Below, piece by piece: positions 25,740 through 34,790 of a DNA stretch of 64,000 bases (positions within the stretch are counted from its first letter, which is position 1; each line of letters opens with the position of its first letter). The notes beneath the pieces are model-generated. The model worked only from the letters and a program-made list of their open reading frames with translations. It made no database searches and was not told the origin of the DNA. The DNA is taken from positions 1-64,000 of the forward strand of contig NZ_AUIE01000005.1 of NCBI RefSeq assembly GCF_000423545.1, read 5' to 3'. The position numbers and the translations under genes were made by a program. This DNA is from Metapseudomonas resinovorans DSM 21078. GTDB lineage: Bacteria > Pseudomonadota > Gammaproteobacteria > Pseudomonadales > Pseudomonadaceae.

Positions 25740-27328
25740 CAGGCCACCTTGTTGAATTTGCCGAAGTTCATCTTGAGGTCGTCGAACATGCGCATGGCGG
25801 TCGCCCGCCCGGCGCCGAAGACGCCGCCACCCGGATGCTGGAAGGGCCCGACCAGATAGAACCGGTCAACGCCGGGAACGGTGTTGCGACCAAGATCAGG
25901 GGTAGGACGGTGGGCGCCGAACTGATGTTGGTATCCGGCAATACCGTGGAGATCTCCGCGCTGGAAGCTCGGCGACGTGCGTTGCATGTCGAGCGGTGTG
26001 TCGACGTGCTTGGCGATGATCAAGCTGCTATCGAGGTTGTGGAAGAAGGGCTGCATGCGACCGAGCAATTCTTCGGCATAAGCCTCCTTGATCTCATCCC
26101 AGTATTCCGGAGCACGCTGACCCACCTGGAACGGCACGTAGGCCCAGGCATGCATGGTTGCCTTGCCGGCGGGCGCCCGACTTGGATCGATGTTAGTCGG
26201 GGAAGCCAGGGCCACCAGCGGGTCCTTGGGCAGCTCGCCGTAGCGCACATCGTCGAAGGACCGGCGGAAGCGGTTCTGATCGACAGCCAGGAGCTCGATG
26301 AACGCTGCCTGGTCAACGTGGTCACCGGCCTTGAAGCGCAGTTTCTCGTTGAGCGCCGCATGAATGGTGATGCAGGCGCAGGGGGAGGTTTGGGTGCGTT
26401 CGGCGCGCTCGAACACCACCGGCGCTACGCCGGAGTCGTCCAGGTATTGGCGAAGCAGATGCGGGTGAATGCCACCGATGATCCCGTCGCGAGCTTCGAA
26501 GTTTTGGCCATCGTGGGTGCGCACGCCGACTGCGCGACCGAGACGGGTTTCGATCTTGGATACATCGATGGAGGAGAGAACCTCGCCGCCGTGGTCGCGA
26601 ATACAGCGGATCAGCGCGTCGGTGAGTGCGCCGCTGCCGCCGACGGGAATGCCGATTCCGTACTTCTCCATGAAACCGAGGAACATGAAGAGGCTGATGC
26701 CGGAGCCCAGTTCCTCGGGACTGGCCAGGTTCTCGCCGACCATGCGGGCGAAGTGCAGCCGAACCTTCTCATGGGTGAACCACTCGCAGATGATTTCCCA
26801 GCTGCTTTTCATCATGGTGGCGAACATTTCGCGACCTTCCGGGCTCTGGTCCATCATGGCGAACTGCGCGCCCATGGGAACCGGCGCTGAGTAGAGGGTG
26901 CCCAGAAGCATGGGCAGGTAATGGGCTGCGATCTCGGAGAACTTCAGGTAGGCCTCGGCGTCCCGCTGCGAGAACTTGGCCAGCTCCTCGTAGTTCTTCT
27001 GCCGATCACGGAACAGACGCAGGGTGCTTCCGTCGTCAAAGACGGAAATCAGCGGTACTTCCGGGTAGATGTACTTCAGGCCGTATTTGCTGATCAGGCC
27101 GAGCTCGTCATTGCGAATCAGCGGATTGGCCTGGATGAAGATGTGGCCGACGCTGTGCTGGTCGTGGCGAAAGCCCGGTACGGTGAGTTCGCGGGTTACA
27201 ACGCCACCGCCAAACCAGGCGTTGCGCTCGAGTACCAGGACTTTCTTGCCAGCGGCGGCCAGGTAGGCTGCGGCGACCAGGCCGTTGTGGCCAGATCCCA
27301 CGGCGACTATGTCGTAGGCGGTGCTCAT
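25739..27328 (-). CDS. phytoene-desaturase-like FAD oxidoreductase
   Basis: 529 residues from the ATG at 27328, which has AGGAAG seven bases upstream; the longer frame to 27406 is rejected. The N-terminal dinucleotide site is YDIVAVGSGHNGLVAAAYLAAAGKKV, and the C terminus DRFYLVGPFQHPGGGVFGAG is typical of the phytoene desaturase/retinol saturase/amine oxidase fold. It would dehydrogenate or saturate a C-C bond of a hydrophobic or phenolic intermediate. First gene of its operon, with two regulon operators upstream. Confidence 0.84.
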   Translation of the reverse strand: MSTAYDIVAVGSGHNGLVAAAYLAAAGKKVLVLERNAWFGGGVVTRELTVPGFRHDQHSVGHIFIQANPLIRNDELGLISKYGLKYIYPEVPLISVFDDGSTLRLFRDRQKNYEELAKFSQRDAEAYLKFSEIAAHYLPMLLGTLYSAPVPMGAQFAMMDQSPEGREMFATMMKSSWEIICEWFTHEKVRLHFARMVGENLASPEELGSGISLFMFLGFMEKYGIGIPVGGSGALTDALIRCIRDHGGEVLSSIDVSKIETRLGRAVGVRTHDGQNFEARDGIIGGIHPHLLRQYLDDSGVAPVVFERAERTQTSPCACITIHAALNEKLRFKAGDHVDQAAFIELLAVDQNRFRRSFDDVRYGELPKDPLVALASPTNIDPSRAPAGKATMHAWAYVPFQVGQRAPEYWDEIKEAYAEELLGRMQPFFHNLDSSLIIAKHVDTPLDMQRTSPSFQRGDLHGIAGYQHQFGAHRPTPDLGRNTVPGVDRFYLVGPFQHPGGGVFGAGRATAMRMFDDLKMNFGKFNKVA

Positions 27329-27403
27329 GTGATTGCTTCCTGTTGTTCTTGTGGAGGGCGCTTGCCCACTGAGACTGATGCTAGGAATGCGATCGTTGAG
27401 GAG

Positions 27404-27420
27404 CACCTATCCATGGATAG
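27404..27420 (-). promoter_or_regulatory. regulon operator copy, perfect palindrome
   Basis: CACCTATC-CATG-GATAG. Together with flanks it is identical over 20 bases (GCACCTATCCATGGATAGTG) to the copy before the chemoreceptor gene at 29639. It lies 75 bases before the ATG of the FAD oxidoreductase. Confidence 0.85.
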
Positions 27421-27570
27421 TGTGGAAAGGCGGGATGGTTTTGGGCAGGCAAAAAAAAGGAGTGATCCCAGCCCAATTGAATGTGATCACTCCAAAATAA
27501 AAGCAACGAGATGTAGCGTGACGGTATTGCAGATGACGAAGCGGATTATCTCCGGCGTCCGTCGTGCTTT

Positions 27571-27587
27571 CGCCTACCGAAAGATAG
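27571..27587 (-). promoter_or_regulatory. second operator copy before the FAD oxidoreductase operon
   Basis: CGCCTACC-GAAA-GATAG in the same orientation, 167 bases upstream of the copy at 27404 and just past the chemoreceptor stop. It may be an auxiliary site for the 27328 operon. The rest of 27329-27595 holds no gene. Confidence 0.6.
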
Positions 27588-27595
27588 CGTTGGTG

Positions 27596-29545
27596 TCAGG
27601 TGCGGAACTGACGCACCAACTGCTGTAGCTCACCACCCAGACGCGCCAGTTCCGCACTGGCAGTGGTCATGTGCTCCGTCGCTTCGGCGCCCTGGTCGGC
27701 GATGTTCCGGACGCGCTCGACGTTTGTGCTGATCTCGCCTGCCACCGAGCTTTGCTCCTCGGCAGCGGTGGCGATCTGGTGATTGAAGGTCTCGATGCTG
27801 CTTACCGCATCGGTGATGCGCGAAAGCGCTACCCGGGCCTGCTCTCCGTATGTGGTAGCTTCCTGGCTCAACTGCGAGCTGCCCGACATCTGCTGGACGG
27901 CCCGATCTGACATGTCCTGTAGCTCGACAATCAGTGATTCAATCTGGCGAGTGGAGTCCTGCGTGCGCCTGGCAAGGGCACGTACCTCGTCGGCCACAAC
28001 GGCGAAGCCTCTTCCTTGTTCTCCCGCTCGGGCGGCTTCTATGGCGGCGTTCAGGGCCAGGAGGTTGGTTTGCTCTGCCACGGCTTTGATCACGTCCAGT
28101 ACGCTACCAATCCTTCCGCTGCCGTCATGAAGCTCGCGAATAGTTTTCATGGATTGCTGAACGTCCACCGCGAGTCGGGCAACCTGATCGGCGCTGTGGC
28201 GCACGATCTGGGCGCCTTCACTGGCCTGCTGATTTGCCAGCCTGGCAGCTTCTGAGGCTTCCTCGGCATGGCGAGAGACGGCGTCTGCGCTGTAGGCCAT
28301 TTGTTGGGTGGCGGTTGCGGCCTGTTCAGTCTCCCGCTGTTGGCTGCGCGCTCCATCCCTGCTGACCTGGCTCGCTTCCAGAAGTTGACTGGCCGAGCTG
28401 TGCAACTGATCGATGCCCTGGACGATTCGCTCGATCAGCTGGCGCAGTCCAAGGCTCATGGTGCCCATGGCCTGGCACAGCTGCCCGAGCTCGTCCTTTC
28501 TCTCAGTAGCGATCATCTGGCTGAGGTCCCCGGATGCGATGCTCTTGGCCAAGTCCAAAGTCTGGCGCAGTGGCGGCAGTATCAATTGACGAATTACCCA
28601 GCCCGCCAGCAGGGCGAGCCCAAGAATCACGATACCGCTGACGACCAGGAGCCTGAGAATGGTCGCTGCCTTTTGTTCCATCGCCTGGTTATGGGACAGC
28701 AGTGTTTTGTCCGCCACTTCCAGTACCCGACCTGCCAGTTGCTGCATCGTTTCCGCCGTCGCTTCATTGGCGACACGGCTGCCTCTGTAGGCCTGGAATG
28801 CAGCGCGGTAGTTCGCCAGCGCATCTTCGGCCGCCTGAAGAATATCTTCGTGATCCTCACCAATGCGGGCGTGCAGTCGTGAGACCTCGCCTTCGGTTCC
28901 CTGCATCAGCTCCTCCCATTCCGCCAGGGCCTGCTCGGTTCCAATCTGGCCATAGACGTACTCGCGATTCCGTACAGCCAGCAGCTTTCGCAGTAGCGAC
29001 GAGGCGGTTTCCGCGAAGGTGAGTGTGTCGGGATTCAGTTGGCCCTGGTTGCTCATGGTGTCGCGCAGGGAACTGAACATGTCCAGCTCGACGAACTCGA
29101 ACTGGATACGAGCCTCGTCGGCCTGTTTCTGCATGTCCTCGAATGCCTTTTCCGCACTGCGTGAGTCGTCTACGAACTGCTGGAACTGCATTCTGTAGTC
29201 CCTGACGCTGCCAGTAACCGCGTCCAGTTGTTCGAGCCCGATGGCGTCTTCGCTGCGAAGGGTGTCGACCCTTTTGCCAAGCGCAGCCAGGGCTTGGTCC
29301 AGGCGTTCCACGGCGGGCGCACCATGATTCAGGGCGAAATCCTTCTCCGCCCCGCGTGCCTGCAGGAGGAGCAGATTGATCTCGGCGATGGCCTGGTTCT
29401 GCTGGCTTTCGGAAAACAGTGTCTGTGCTGCCTGGATGGCTATTGCGATAGCGGCGAGAGAGAGTGCGGAAACGATGCCGAATGCGAGCATGAGCTTGCG
29501 GCCGACCGAGAGATTTGCCAGGCCGGATTGGATAGGCTGCAGCAT
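27596..29545 (-). CDS. methyl-accepting chemotaxis protein
   Basis: 649 residues. There is a membrane helix at about 16-38. A helical periplasmic ligand domain follows (about 40-285), with an [10 protein letters not shown] segment seen in helical-bimodular (McpS-like) sensors. A second helix (about 295-318), a HAMP domain and a signalling domain come next, the last with the conserved tip [20 protein letters not shown]. The receptor would steer cells along a gradient of the cluster's substrate or an intermediate. It has its own regulon operator, so chemotaxis is switched on with catabolism. Confidence 0.93.
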   Translation of the reverse strand: MLQPIQSGLANLSVGRKLMLAFGIVSALSLAAIAIAIQAAQTLFSESQQNQAIAEINLLLLQARGAEKDFALNHGAPAVERLDQALAALGKRVDTLRSEDAIGLEQLDAVTGSVRDYRMQFQQFVDDSRSAEKAFEDMQKQADEARIQFEFVELDMFSSLRDTMSNQGQLNPDTLTFAETASSLLRKLLAVRNREYVYGQIGTEQALAEWEELMQGTEGEVSRLHARIGEDHEDILQAAEDALANYRAAFQAYRGSRVANEATAETMQQLAGRVLEVADKTLLSHNQAMEQKAATILRLLVVSGIVILGLALLAGWVIRQLILPPLRQTLDLAKSIASGDLSQMIATERKDELGQLCQAMGTMSLGLRQLIERIVQGIDQLHSSASQLLEASQVSRDGARSQQRETEQAATATQQMAYSADAVSRHAEEASEAARLANQQASEGAQIVRHSADQVARLAVDVQQSMKTIRELHDGSGRIGSVLDVIKAVAEQTNLLALNAAIEAARAGEQGRGFAVVADEVRALARRTQDSTRQIESLIVELQDMSDRAVQQMSGSSQLSQEATTYGEQARVALSRITDAVSSIETFNHQIATAAEEQSSVAGEISTNVERVRNIADQGAEATEHMTTASAELARLGGELQQLVRQFRT

Positions 29546-29584
29546 GTTGTTGTCCTTCTGGGCTGCGTGCGAAATGAGGTGTTT

Positions 29585-29605
29585 CGGCGGCCTGGAAGGC
29601 CGCCG
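29585..29605 (-). other. hairpin in the chemoreceptor 5' leader
   Basis: Perfect 9-bp stem CGGCGGCCT / AGGCCGCCG with a GGA loop, between the operator at 29639 and the ATG at 29545. Its place in the presumed 5' leader suggests mRNA stability or translation control. No T-run follows, so termination is less likely. Confidence 0.4.
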
Positions 29606-29638
29606 ACTGATGAGGCTAGGAAGGGGAAGTCAGTGCGG

Positions 29639-29655
29639 CACCTATCCATGGATAG
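29639..29655 (-). promoter_or_regulatory. regulon operator copy for the chemoreceptor gene
   Basis: CACCTATC-CATG-GATAG, 93 bases before the ATG of the chemoreceptor and in the short gap after the regulator gene. Confidence 0.85.
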
Positions 29656-29670
29656 TGCCGTGGGGAAGGG

Positions 29671-32445
29671 TTAACGCAGGATGCCTAGCTGGCGCGCACG
29701 TTCAGCGGCTTGGGAACGCCGACGGATTCCGATCTTGTCGTAGATTTGCTGCAGGTACCATTTGACCGATCCTTCGGTCATGCCGAGCTTGTCGCCAATT
29801 TCGCGATTCAACATGCCAACGGCCACCATCTTCAGGATGTCCAGCTCGCGGCTGTTCAAGGAGCCGACGATGGCCACCGGCTCCAGCGCCGGAAGCGCCG
29901 GTTTTGCTGCGAGCGCGTCGTCATCCTGGAATCGCCGCAGCAGCTCGGCGGTAAAGGCGTCCGTTTGCTCACCGTCCACCTGAGCTGCCTGCAGTTGTTC
30001 GCGAAGCAAGCTATGCAACCAGGCGCCTTCGTCGAGGAAGACGCGAATGAACCCTCCTGGTGCAGCCTGAAACATGGCGCGACGAAGGATTCTTAATGCC
30101 GCGCGCTGATCGCCGGACAGCAGTGAAATGTGAGCGATGATCAGGTCCCAGCGAAGCACGCTGCGAATCGCATCCGCGGCACTCATGTGACGGTGCCATT
30201 GCTTGGCTAGGTTGAGAGCCTCTGGCAACCGGTCTTCGGCCTGCGCCACTCGAACCCAGGCCAGGGCACGAGCTTCGTCGCGGGTGGTGATGCCATGGTG
30301 AGGGGTGACCTGGCTGGCCGGACAGCGCAGATCGTGCTTGCGCCCGAGCCTGATCACCGCGTCGGTGTCTCCTTGACGCATCAGCCATTTCAGGCGTTCG
30401 GCAAGCGAGAACAGGCGTAGTCGCTCGAACGCATGCTTCTCTGCGAAGACGTCGGCTTCGTCGAGCATCTGGAAGGCGGTTGAGACATCGCCATCGATCA
30501 TTGAAAGCCGGGCGCGGGTCAGCCAGCCTGCGATCGCCTGATCAACGAAGCCCTGGCAGTTGATCTGGGGGAGATAGTCCTCGAGGAGCTTGCGCGATTG
30601 CACGATCTCGTCGCGTTCGTAATGGATCTTTGCCAAGTGCATCGCCACCACTGCCGCCAGGGGCGACCCCTTGCCCGCAATACGCTCCGCCTGTTTCAGT
30701 GTCTCGGACATTGACTGGACGGCAACATGCACGCGTCCGGCAACGAAGCGGGATGGGCCGAGGATCGCCTGGTGAAACACTTGGCCCGCAGGGGAGTCCA
30801 GGCGACCCAGAAACTCCATGGCTTGTGTGTTGAGGCGCTCGATGTCACCCAGCTTGTAGTGTTCCCGGCGGCTGTAAATCAGCGCGGTAAACAGACTTCC
30901 CCTGACCAGGGGGTGAGCATCGTCGAACTCATCAATGAGCGTCCTCGCCGCCTCTTCGACCAGATCCATCTTGTCTTCCATCATGTTGAACATCATTTCT
31001 CGATGGAGCACATGGTGATTGAGCGACGCGAGCTCGGCCTCCGACACATTTCCTTCTGCCTGCAACTGCTCGATTCTATTCCGAGCTGACACTAGGAGCT
31101 TTCGGCAGGTTTCGAACTGCCAACCCATCAGTAGCTTCCATGTCTGGGCGAGAGTGATGCGCGGGAAGCGTCCTATAAGTTCCTTGGGCAGCTTATCTAC
31201 AAGCAGGTCAGCATTCCCGTCGATGCTGAAGATGTGATCGCAGTTGGCATCCATGATCTCCGCAGCGCGCTCCACGTCGCCGCTGGCCAGGGAGTGATTG
31301 AACGCATCAACGTGCAGGTTGTTGTCGGAGTACCAGTCGCTGGCCCTACGGTTGAGAAACTCGATGGAGTCAGGGTCAGTTTCGCGACGATGGCGTCGAA
31401 GAAACTCCGCGAATAGCGGGTGATAGCGGAACCATTTCTGGTCGTCGTCAATCGGCAGCAGGAAAAGGCCGCGGGTTTCGCACTCTCGCAGGAGTTCCTG
31501 GCTGTTGGTCGAGGATGTCAGGTGGTTGCAGAGTGGGACACTGAGTCTGTCCAGTACCGAGCTCTGCAAGAGGAAGCGTTGGATCTCCGGTGGTTGGCGG
31601 GTAAGGACGTCCTGCAGGAAGAAATCGGCGAACTGGCGACGCTCACCGGTGAAGTTCGCAAGGTCGTGGAGCAAGTCCGGATCACGCTTGAGCAGCATTG
31701 CGGCGAGCTTCAGCCCGCCGGCCCAACCTTCCAGCCTGGACTCGAGCACGCTGAACTGCGCTGGTTCCAGCCCCTCCACACCCTGTTTCGCCATCAACTG
31801 CTGGGTTTCGGCAGCAGAAAAACGAAGATCTCGAGCGTTGATGTCGTAAACCTGTCCATGCATGCGCTGCCGTGCAACAGAGAGGCAGGGTTCGCCACGG
31901 AACGAAAGGATGAAATGCAGTCCTGGAGGAGAGCGATCGATCAGCATGGACAGAACGCGAACGGAGTCGCTGCCGGCCAGATGGTGAACGTCGTCCACAA
32001 ACACGTACAACGGCGAGTGTGACTGGCTCGCGGTCAAGTTGAGGATCGACTTGAAGGCTTGCTGAAGGTTGCTTTCACCAACACGAGTAAGCTGATCTTG
32101 AAGCAGATCCTCGGACCCTGCCAACTCAATAGCACCCTTGAGGTGGGCAATGAAGGTCGGGAGCTCCTGGAAGTCGGGATCGACTGAAAGCCAGGTTACT
32201 CGGTGGTTGTTCTCCTTCAGCCACTGATAGTGCTGGGCCATGATGCAGGTCTTGCCGTAGCCGGGCGGAGCCTGGATCAAGGTGAGTAGAGAATTGCCGG
32301 CCTCGCCGACGCGCTTGTTCAGACGAGGCCGGGCAATCAGATTGTTGGTTTCGGGTGGGGGCAGAAGCCTCGAGCCAATCAGGAAGACCTGAGCCGAGTC
32401 ACGGTAATCGGGCAATGTAGTGGGGGATGTGCTGCGCATTGGCAT
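29671..32445 (-). CDS. MalT-like LuxR-family transcriptional activator
   Basis: About 924 residues. A STAND-type NTPase lies near the N terminus, with Walker A PPGYGKTC and Walker B LYVFVDDVHHL, followed by helical TPR-like repeats. A C-terminal LuxR/GerE helix-turn-helix is present (LNSRELDILKMVAVGMLNREIGDKLGMTEGSVKWYL). ATG 32445 is closest to GAGAGG, but ATG 32439 has better spacing; a longer frame reaches 32532. Such regulators bind an inducer plus ATP, oligomerise and activate promoters at short palindromes. It sits in the middle of the regulon, has no operator of its own, and is the best candidate to read CTATC-N4-GATAGGTG. Confidence 0.9.
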   Translation of the reverse strand: MPMRSTSPTTLPDYRDSAQVFLIGSRLLPPPETNNLIARPRLNKRVGEAGNSLLTLIQAPPGYGKTCIMAQHYQWLKENNHRVTWLSVDPDFQELPTFIAHLKGAIELAGSEDLLQDQLTRVGESNLQQAFKSILNLTASQSHSPLYVFVDDVHHLAGSDSVRVLSMLIDRSPPGLHFILSFRGEPCLSVARQRMHGQVYDINARDLRFSAAETQQLMAKQGVEGLEPAQFSVLESRLEGWAGGLKLAAMLLKRDPDLLHDLANFTGERRQFADFFLQDVLTRQPPEIQRFLLQSSVLDRLSVPLCNHLTSSTNSQELLRECETRGLFLLPIDDDQKWFRYHPLFAEFLRRHRRETDPDSIEFLNRRASDWYSDNNLHVDAFNHSLASGDVERAAEIMDANCDHIFSIDGNADLLVDKLPKELIGRFPRITLAQTWKLLMGWQFETCRKLLVSARNRIEQLQAEGNVSEAELASLNHHVLHREMMFNMMEDKMDLVEEAARTLIDEFDDAHPLVRGSLFTALIYSRREHYKLGDIERLNTQAMEFLGRLDSPAGQVFHQAILGPSRFVAGRVHVAVQSMSETLKQAERIAGKGSPLAAVVAMHLAKIHYERDEIVQSRKLLEDYLPQINCQGFVDQAIAGWLTRARLSMIDGDVSTAFQMLDEADVFAEKHAFERLRLFSLAERLKWLMRQGDTDAVIRLGRKHDLRCPASQVTPHHGITTRDEARALAWVRVAQAEDRLPEALNLAKQWHRHMSAADAIRSVLRWDLIIAHISLLSGDQRAALRILRRAMFQAAPGGFIRVFLDEGAWLHSLLREQLQAAQVDGEQTDAFTAELLRRFQDDDALAAKPALPALEPVAIVGSLNSRELDILKMVAVGMLNREIGDKLGMTEGSVKWYLQQIYDKIGIRRRSQAAERARQLGILR

Positions 32446-32583
32446 ATCGCCTCTCAAATCAGGGTCGATAGCTCGACTTCTTGTTTGTCTGATGCCCCGG
32501 CGTCTGGGCCGCGGCGAAGCGCTCTCGTTCAATTCGGAGCTGGGCTCGCTCCGTTATCTCCGAAAGGAGTTTGCCTGTCCACT

Positions 32584-33384
32584 TCAGCCGTTGGGCGGCT
32601 GGTGCAGCGCAACCACATCGGCTTCTGGCGCGCCATGGAAGGGATAGCGCTTGCGAACCAGCGGATCGTGTCCGGGGATCAAGTGTGCCGGAGAATCCGC
32701 GAGCGACAGGAGCTTGCGGTAGCCGTCTAGCATATCGCCCACGTTGAACACCACAGGGAAAGGCGCTTCGAGCTCCATGTTGTCGTAGTAATGGCTGGCA
32801 TCGGAGGCGAGTACCACCCAGCCACGAGCGGTATGCACTCGCACGGCCTGCAACCCTTGTGTGTGGCCGCCAACCTTGATCAGCTCGATTCCGGGGGCCA
32901 GCTCGACGTCTCCATTGTGAAAGACGACTCGCTCCTGATAGACACCGCGAACGATGTTCACTACGTCTTCCACATTGAATGGCTGGCGTAGTGGCTTGTA
33001 GACCATGTAGCGCCCGGTGGCATAGCTCATTTCCGCTTCCTGGAGGTGGAAGCGCGAGTTAGGGAGCAGGTCCGTATTGCCGGCGTGGTCGTAGTGCATG
33101 TGGGTGATCACCGTGTCGGTGATGTCCTGCGGGCGCAGACCCAGGGTTTCGAGCGCTTTGATGGGGCAGCGCAGGAGGGTGCGGCCACGGGCGTCGGCTG
33201 CTTGCTGGTTGAAACCAGTGTCCACCAGGAGGGTGCGGCCTTGACCACGTATCAGCCAGACGAAGTAGTCCATCGGCATCGGCAATTCATGGGCATCGTG
33301 AATTTCCATGAAATTGTCGCGTCGGCGGCGGGCGACATGGGCGTAGCGGAGGGCGAAGACTTCGAATTGGGGCAGGCTGTTCAC
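32584..33384 (-). CDS. MBL-fold lactonase-like hydrolase
   Basis: 266 residues from a GTG at 33384 with AAGGAG seven bases upstream. The metal site is His95-X-His97-X-Asp99-His100 (THMHYDHAGN), with later ligands in GGHTQG, ASDASHYYDN and PGHDPLV. It resembles AHL-lactonase-family enzymes. As the last gene of a catabolic operon (SDR, beta-hydroxyacid dehydrogenase, CMD, MBL), it more likely opens a lactone intermediate than degrades signals. Quorum quenching cannot be excluded. Confidence 0.82.
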   Translation of the reverse strand: MNSLPQFEVFALRYAHVARRRRDNFMEIHDAHELPMPMDYFVWLIRGQGRTLLVDTGFNQQAADARGRTLLRCPIKALETLGLRPQDITDTVITHMHYDHAGNTDLLPNSRFHLQEAEMSYATGRYMVYKPLRQPFNVEDVVNIVRGVYQERVVFHNGDVELAPGIELIKVGGHTQGLQAVRVHTARGWVVLASDASHYYDNMELEAPFPVVFNVGDMLDGYRKLLSLADSPAHLIPGHDPLVRKRYPFHGAPEADVVALHQPPNG

Positions 33385-33457
33385 GGTGGGGCTCCTTGGG
33401 TCGGCGTCCGTTTGTTGTTGTGATGCGCCGCTCCGAAGAACGGCGCATTTGCCAGGT

Positions 33458-33847
33458 TCAGGCGCCGTGTTCAGCTTCCCAGGCCTTGATGGCCTCACTG
33501 GCTACGCGGAAACCTGCCAGGGCCAAGGGCACGCCGCAGTAGATTGCAGCCTGCATCAGCACGGCGCGGATCTCTTCCTTGGTTACGCCGTTGGTCAACG
33601 CCCCTTTCACGTGAACTGCCAGTTCGTGGTGCTGGCTCATCGCGGTCAGCATGGCCAGGTTGGCAATGCTGCGGGTCTTGAACGGCAGGGTGTCATCACC
33701 CCAGATCGCGCCCCAGCAGTACTCGGTAACCAGTTCCTGCATGGGCTTGTTGAAGTCGTCGGCCGAAGCCCAGGACTTCTCGACGTGGGTGGCGCCGAGA
33801 ACGGCCTTGCGATTGGCGAAGCCTTTGTCGAACAGTGCTTTGTCCAT
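33458..33847 (-). CDS. carboxymuconolactone decarboxylase family protein
   Basis: 129 residues with the CMD core VTKEEIRAVLMQAAIYCGVPLALAGF, very close to PcaC-type gamma-carboxymuconolactone decarboxylases and of the same length. It could act in the protocatechuate branch or on a related lactone. It starts ten bases after the beta-hydroxyacid dehydrogenase gene, with AAGGA before the ATG. A PcaC role is plausible, but no other protocatechuate ortho-cleavage gene is nearby. Confidence 0.8.
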   Translation of the reverse strand: MDKALFDKGFANRKAVLGATHVEKSWASADDFNKPMQELVTEYCWGAIWGDDTLPFKTRSIANLAMLTAMSQHHELAVHVKGALTNGVTKEEIRAVLMQAAIYCGVPLALAGFRVASEAIKAWEAEHGA

Positions 33848-33857
33848 GAGGTATTCC

Positions 33858-34766
33858 TTACTGGGCTTTGGGGCAGGTGGGGACTTCGACGCCAGCCCAC
33901 TGCTCGATCAGGCAGACCATGCGAGTGAAGTCGGCGTTGTCGCCGAATGCGGCGCGCGTCATGTTCAGGACCTGACGCACGGCACTGCCGACTGGCATGG
34001 GGACGCCCATGGCTTCGGCTTCGTCGAGGCACAGGCGGGTGTCCTTCAGCGACAGTGCGGTGGTGAAACCGAAGTCGAAGGTACGTGGCAGCACGGCGCG
34101 GGGCAGCTTGTCGGCGGTGGCGCTGTTGCGGCCGCTGCCGGCGTTGAACACATCCAGCATGATCTGCGGATCCAGGCCGGCCTTCACACCCATGACCAGT
34201 GCTTCGGACGAGACCGCCAGTGCGGTGACGGAAACCAGGTTGTTGACCAGTTTCATGGTTTGGCCGAGGCCGGGCGCTTCACCGCAGAAGATGACCTTGC
34301 CGAGGTTCTGCAGAATCGGCAGCAGTTCGTCATAGACAGCCTTCGGGCACGAGGCCATCAGTGCCAGGGTGCCTTTCTGGGCGCCGGCGGCACCGCCACT
34401 GACCGGGCAGTCGACGGCGACGATGTCGTGTTTGGCCAAGGCTTCGGCCACCATCTTGGCGGTACGCGGACCGGTGGTGGAGAGATCCACGAATACGCGG
34501 ACCTTGCCACCGGCTGCTACGCCCTGATTGCCGAGGGCGACTTTCTGGACGACGTCGGGGGTCGGCAGGCTGGCGAACACGATTTCCGCTTGCGAGGCTA
34601 CAGCGGCTGGATCACTGGCGCGCTTGGCACCAAGCGCGACCAGGCGCTCGACGGCGGCGTCGTTGAGGTCGGATACGGTCAGGTCGAATCCGGCTTGTGC
34701 CAGGCGGATGGCCATGGGCTCACCCATGGTTCCGAGGCCGATGAAGCCGATGCTGGGTTGGGACAT
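33858..34766 (-). CDS. beta-hydroxyacid dehydrogenase (3-hydroxyisobutyrate dehydrogenase family)
   Basis: 302 residues with the N-terminal GFIGLGTMGEPMAIRLAQAG Rossmann motif. The substrate-binding DCPVSGGAAGAQKGTL segment and the catalytic Lys in QTMKLVNNL are all expected for this family. It would oxidise a short beta-hydroxy acid with NAD(P), perhaps a side-chain fragment. It lies 24 bases after the SDR gene in the same operon. Confidence 0.87.
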   Translation of the reverse strand: MSQPSIGFIGLGTMGEPMAIRLAQAGFDLTVSDLNDAAVERLVALGAKRASDPAAVASQAEIVFASLPTPDVVQKVALGNQGVAAGGKVRVFVDLSTTGPRTAKMVAEALAKHDIVAVDCPVSGGAAGAQKGTLALMASCPKAVYDELLPILQNLGKVIFCGEAPGLGQTMKLVNNLVSVTALAVSSEALVMGVKAGLDPQIMLDVFNAGSGRNSATADKLPRAVLPRTFDFGFTTALSLKDTRLCLDEAEAMGVPMPVGSAVRQVLNMTRAAFGDNADFTRMVCLIEQWAGVEVPTCPKAQ

Positions 34767-34790
34767 TGCTTGGGGTCTCCCTGGAGTAAA

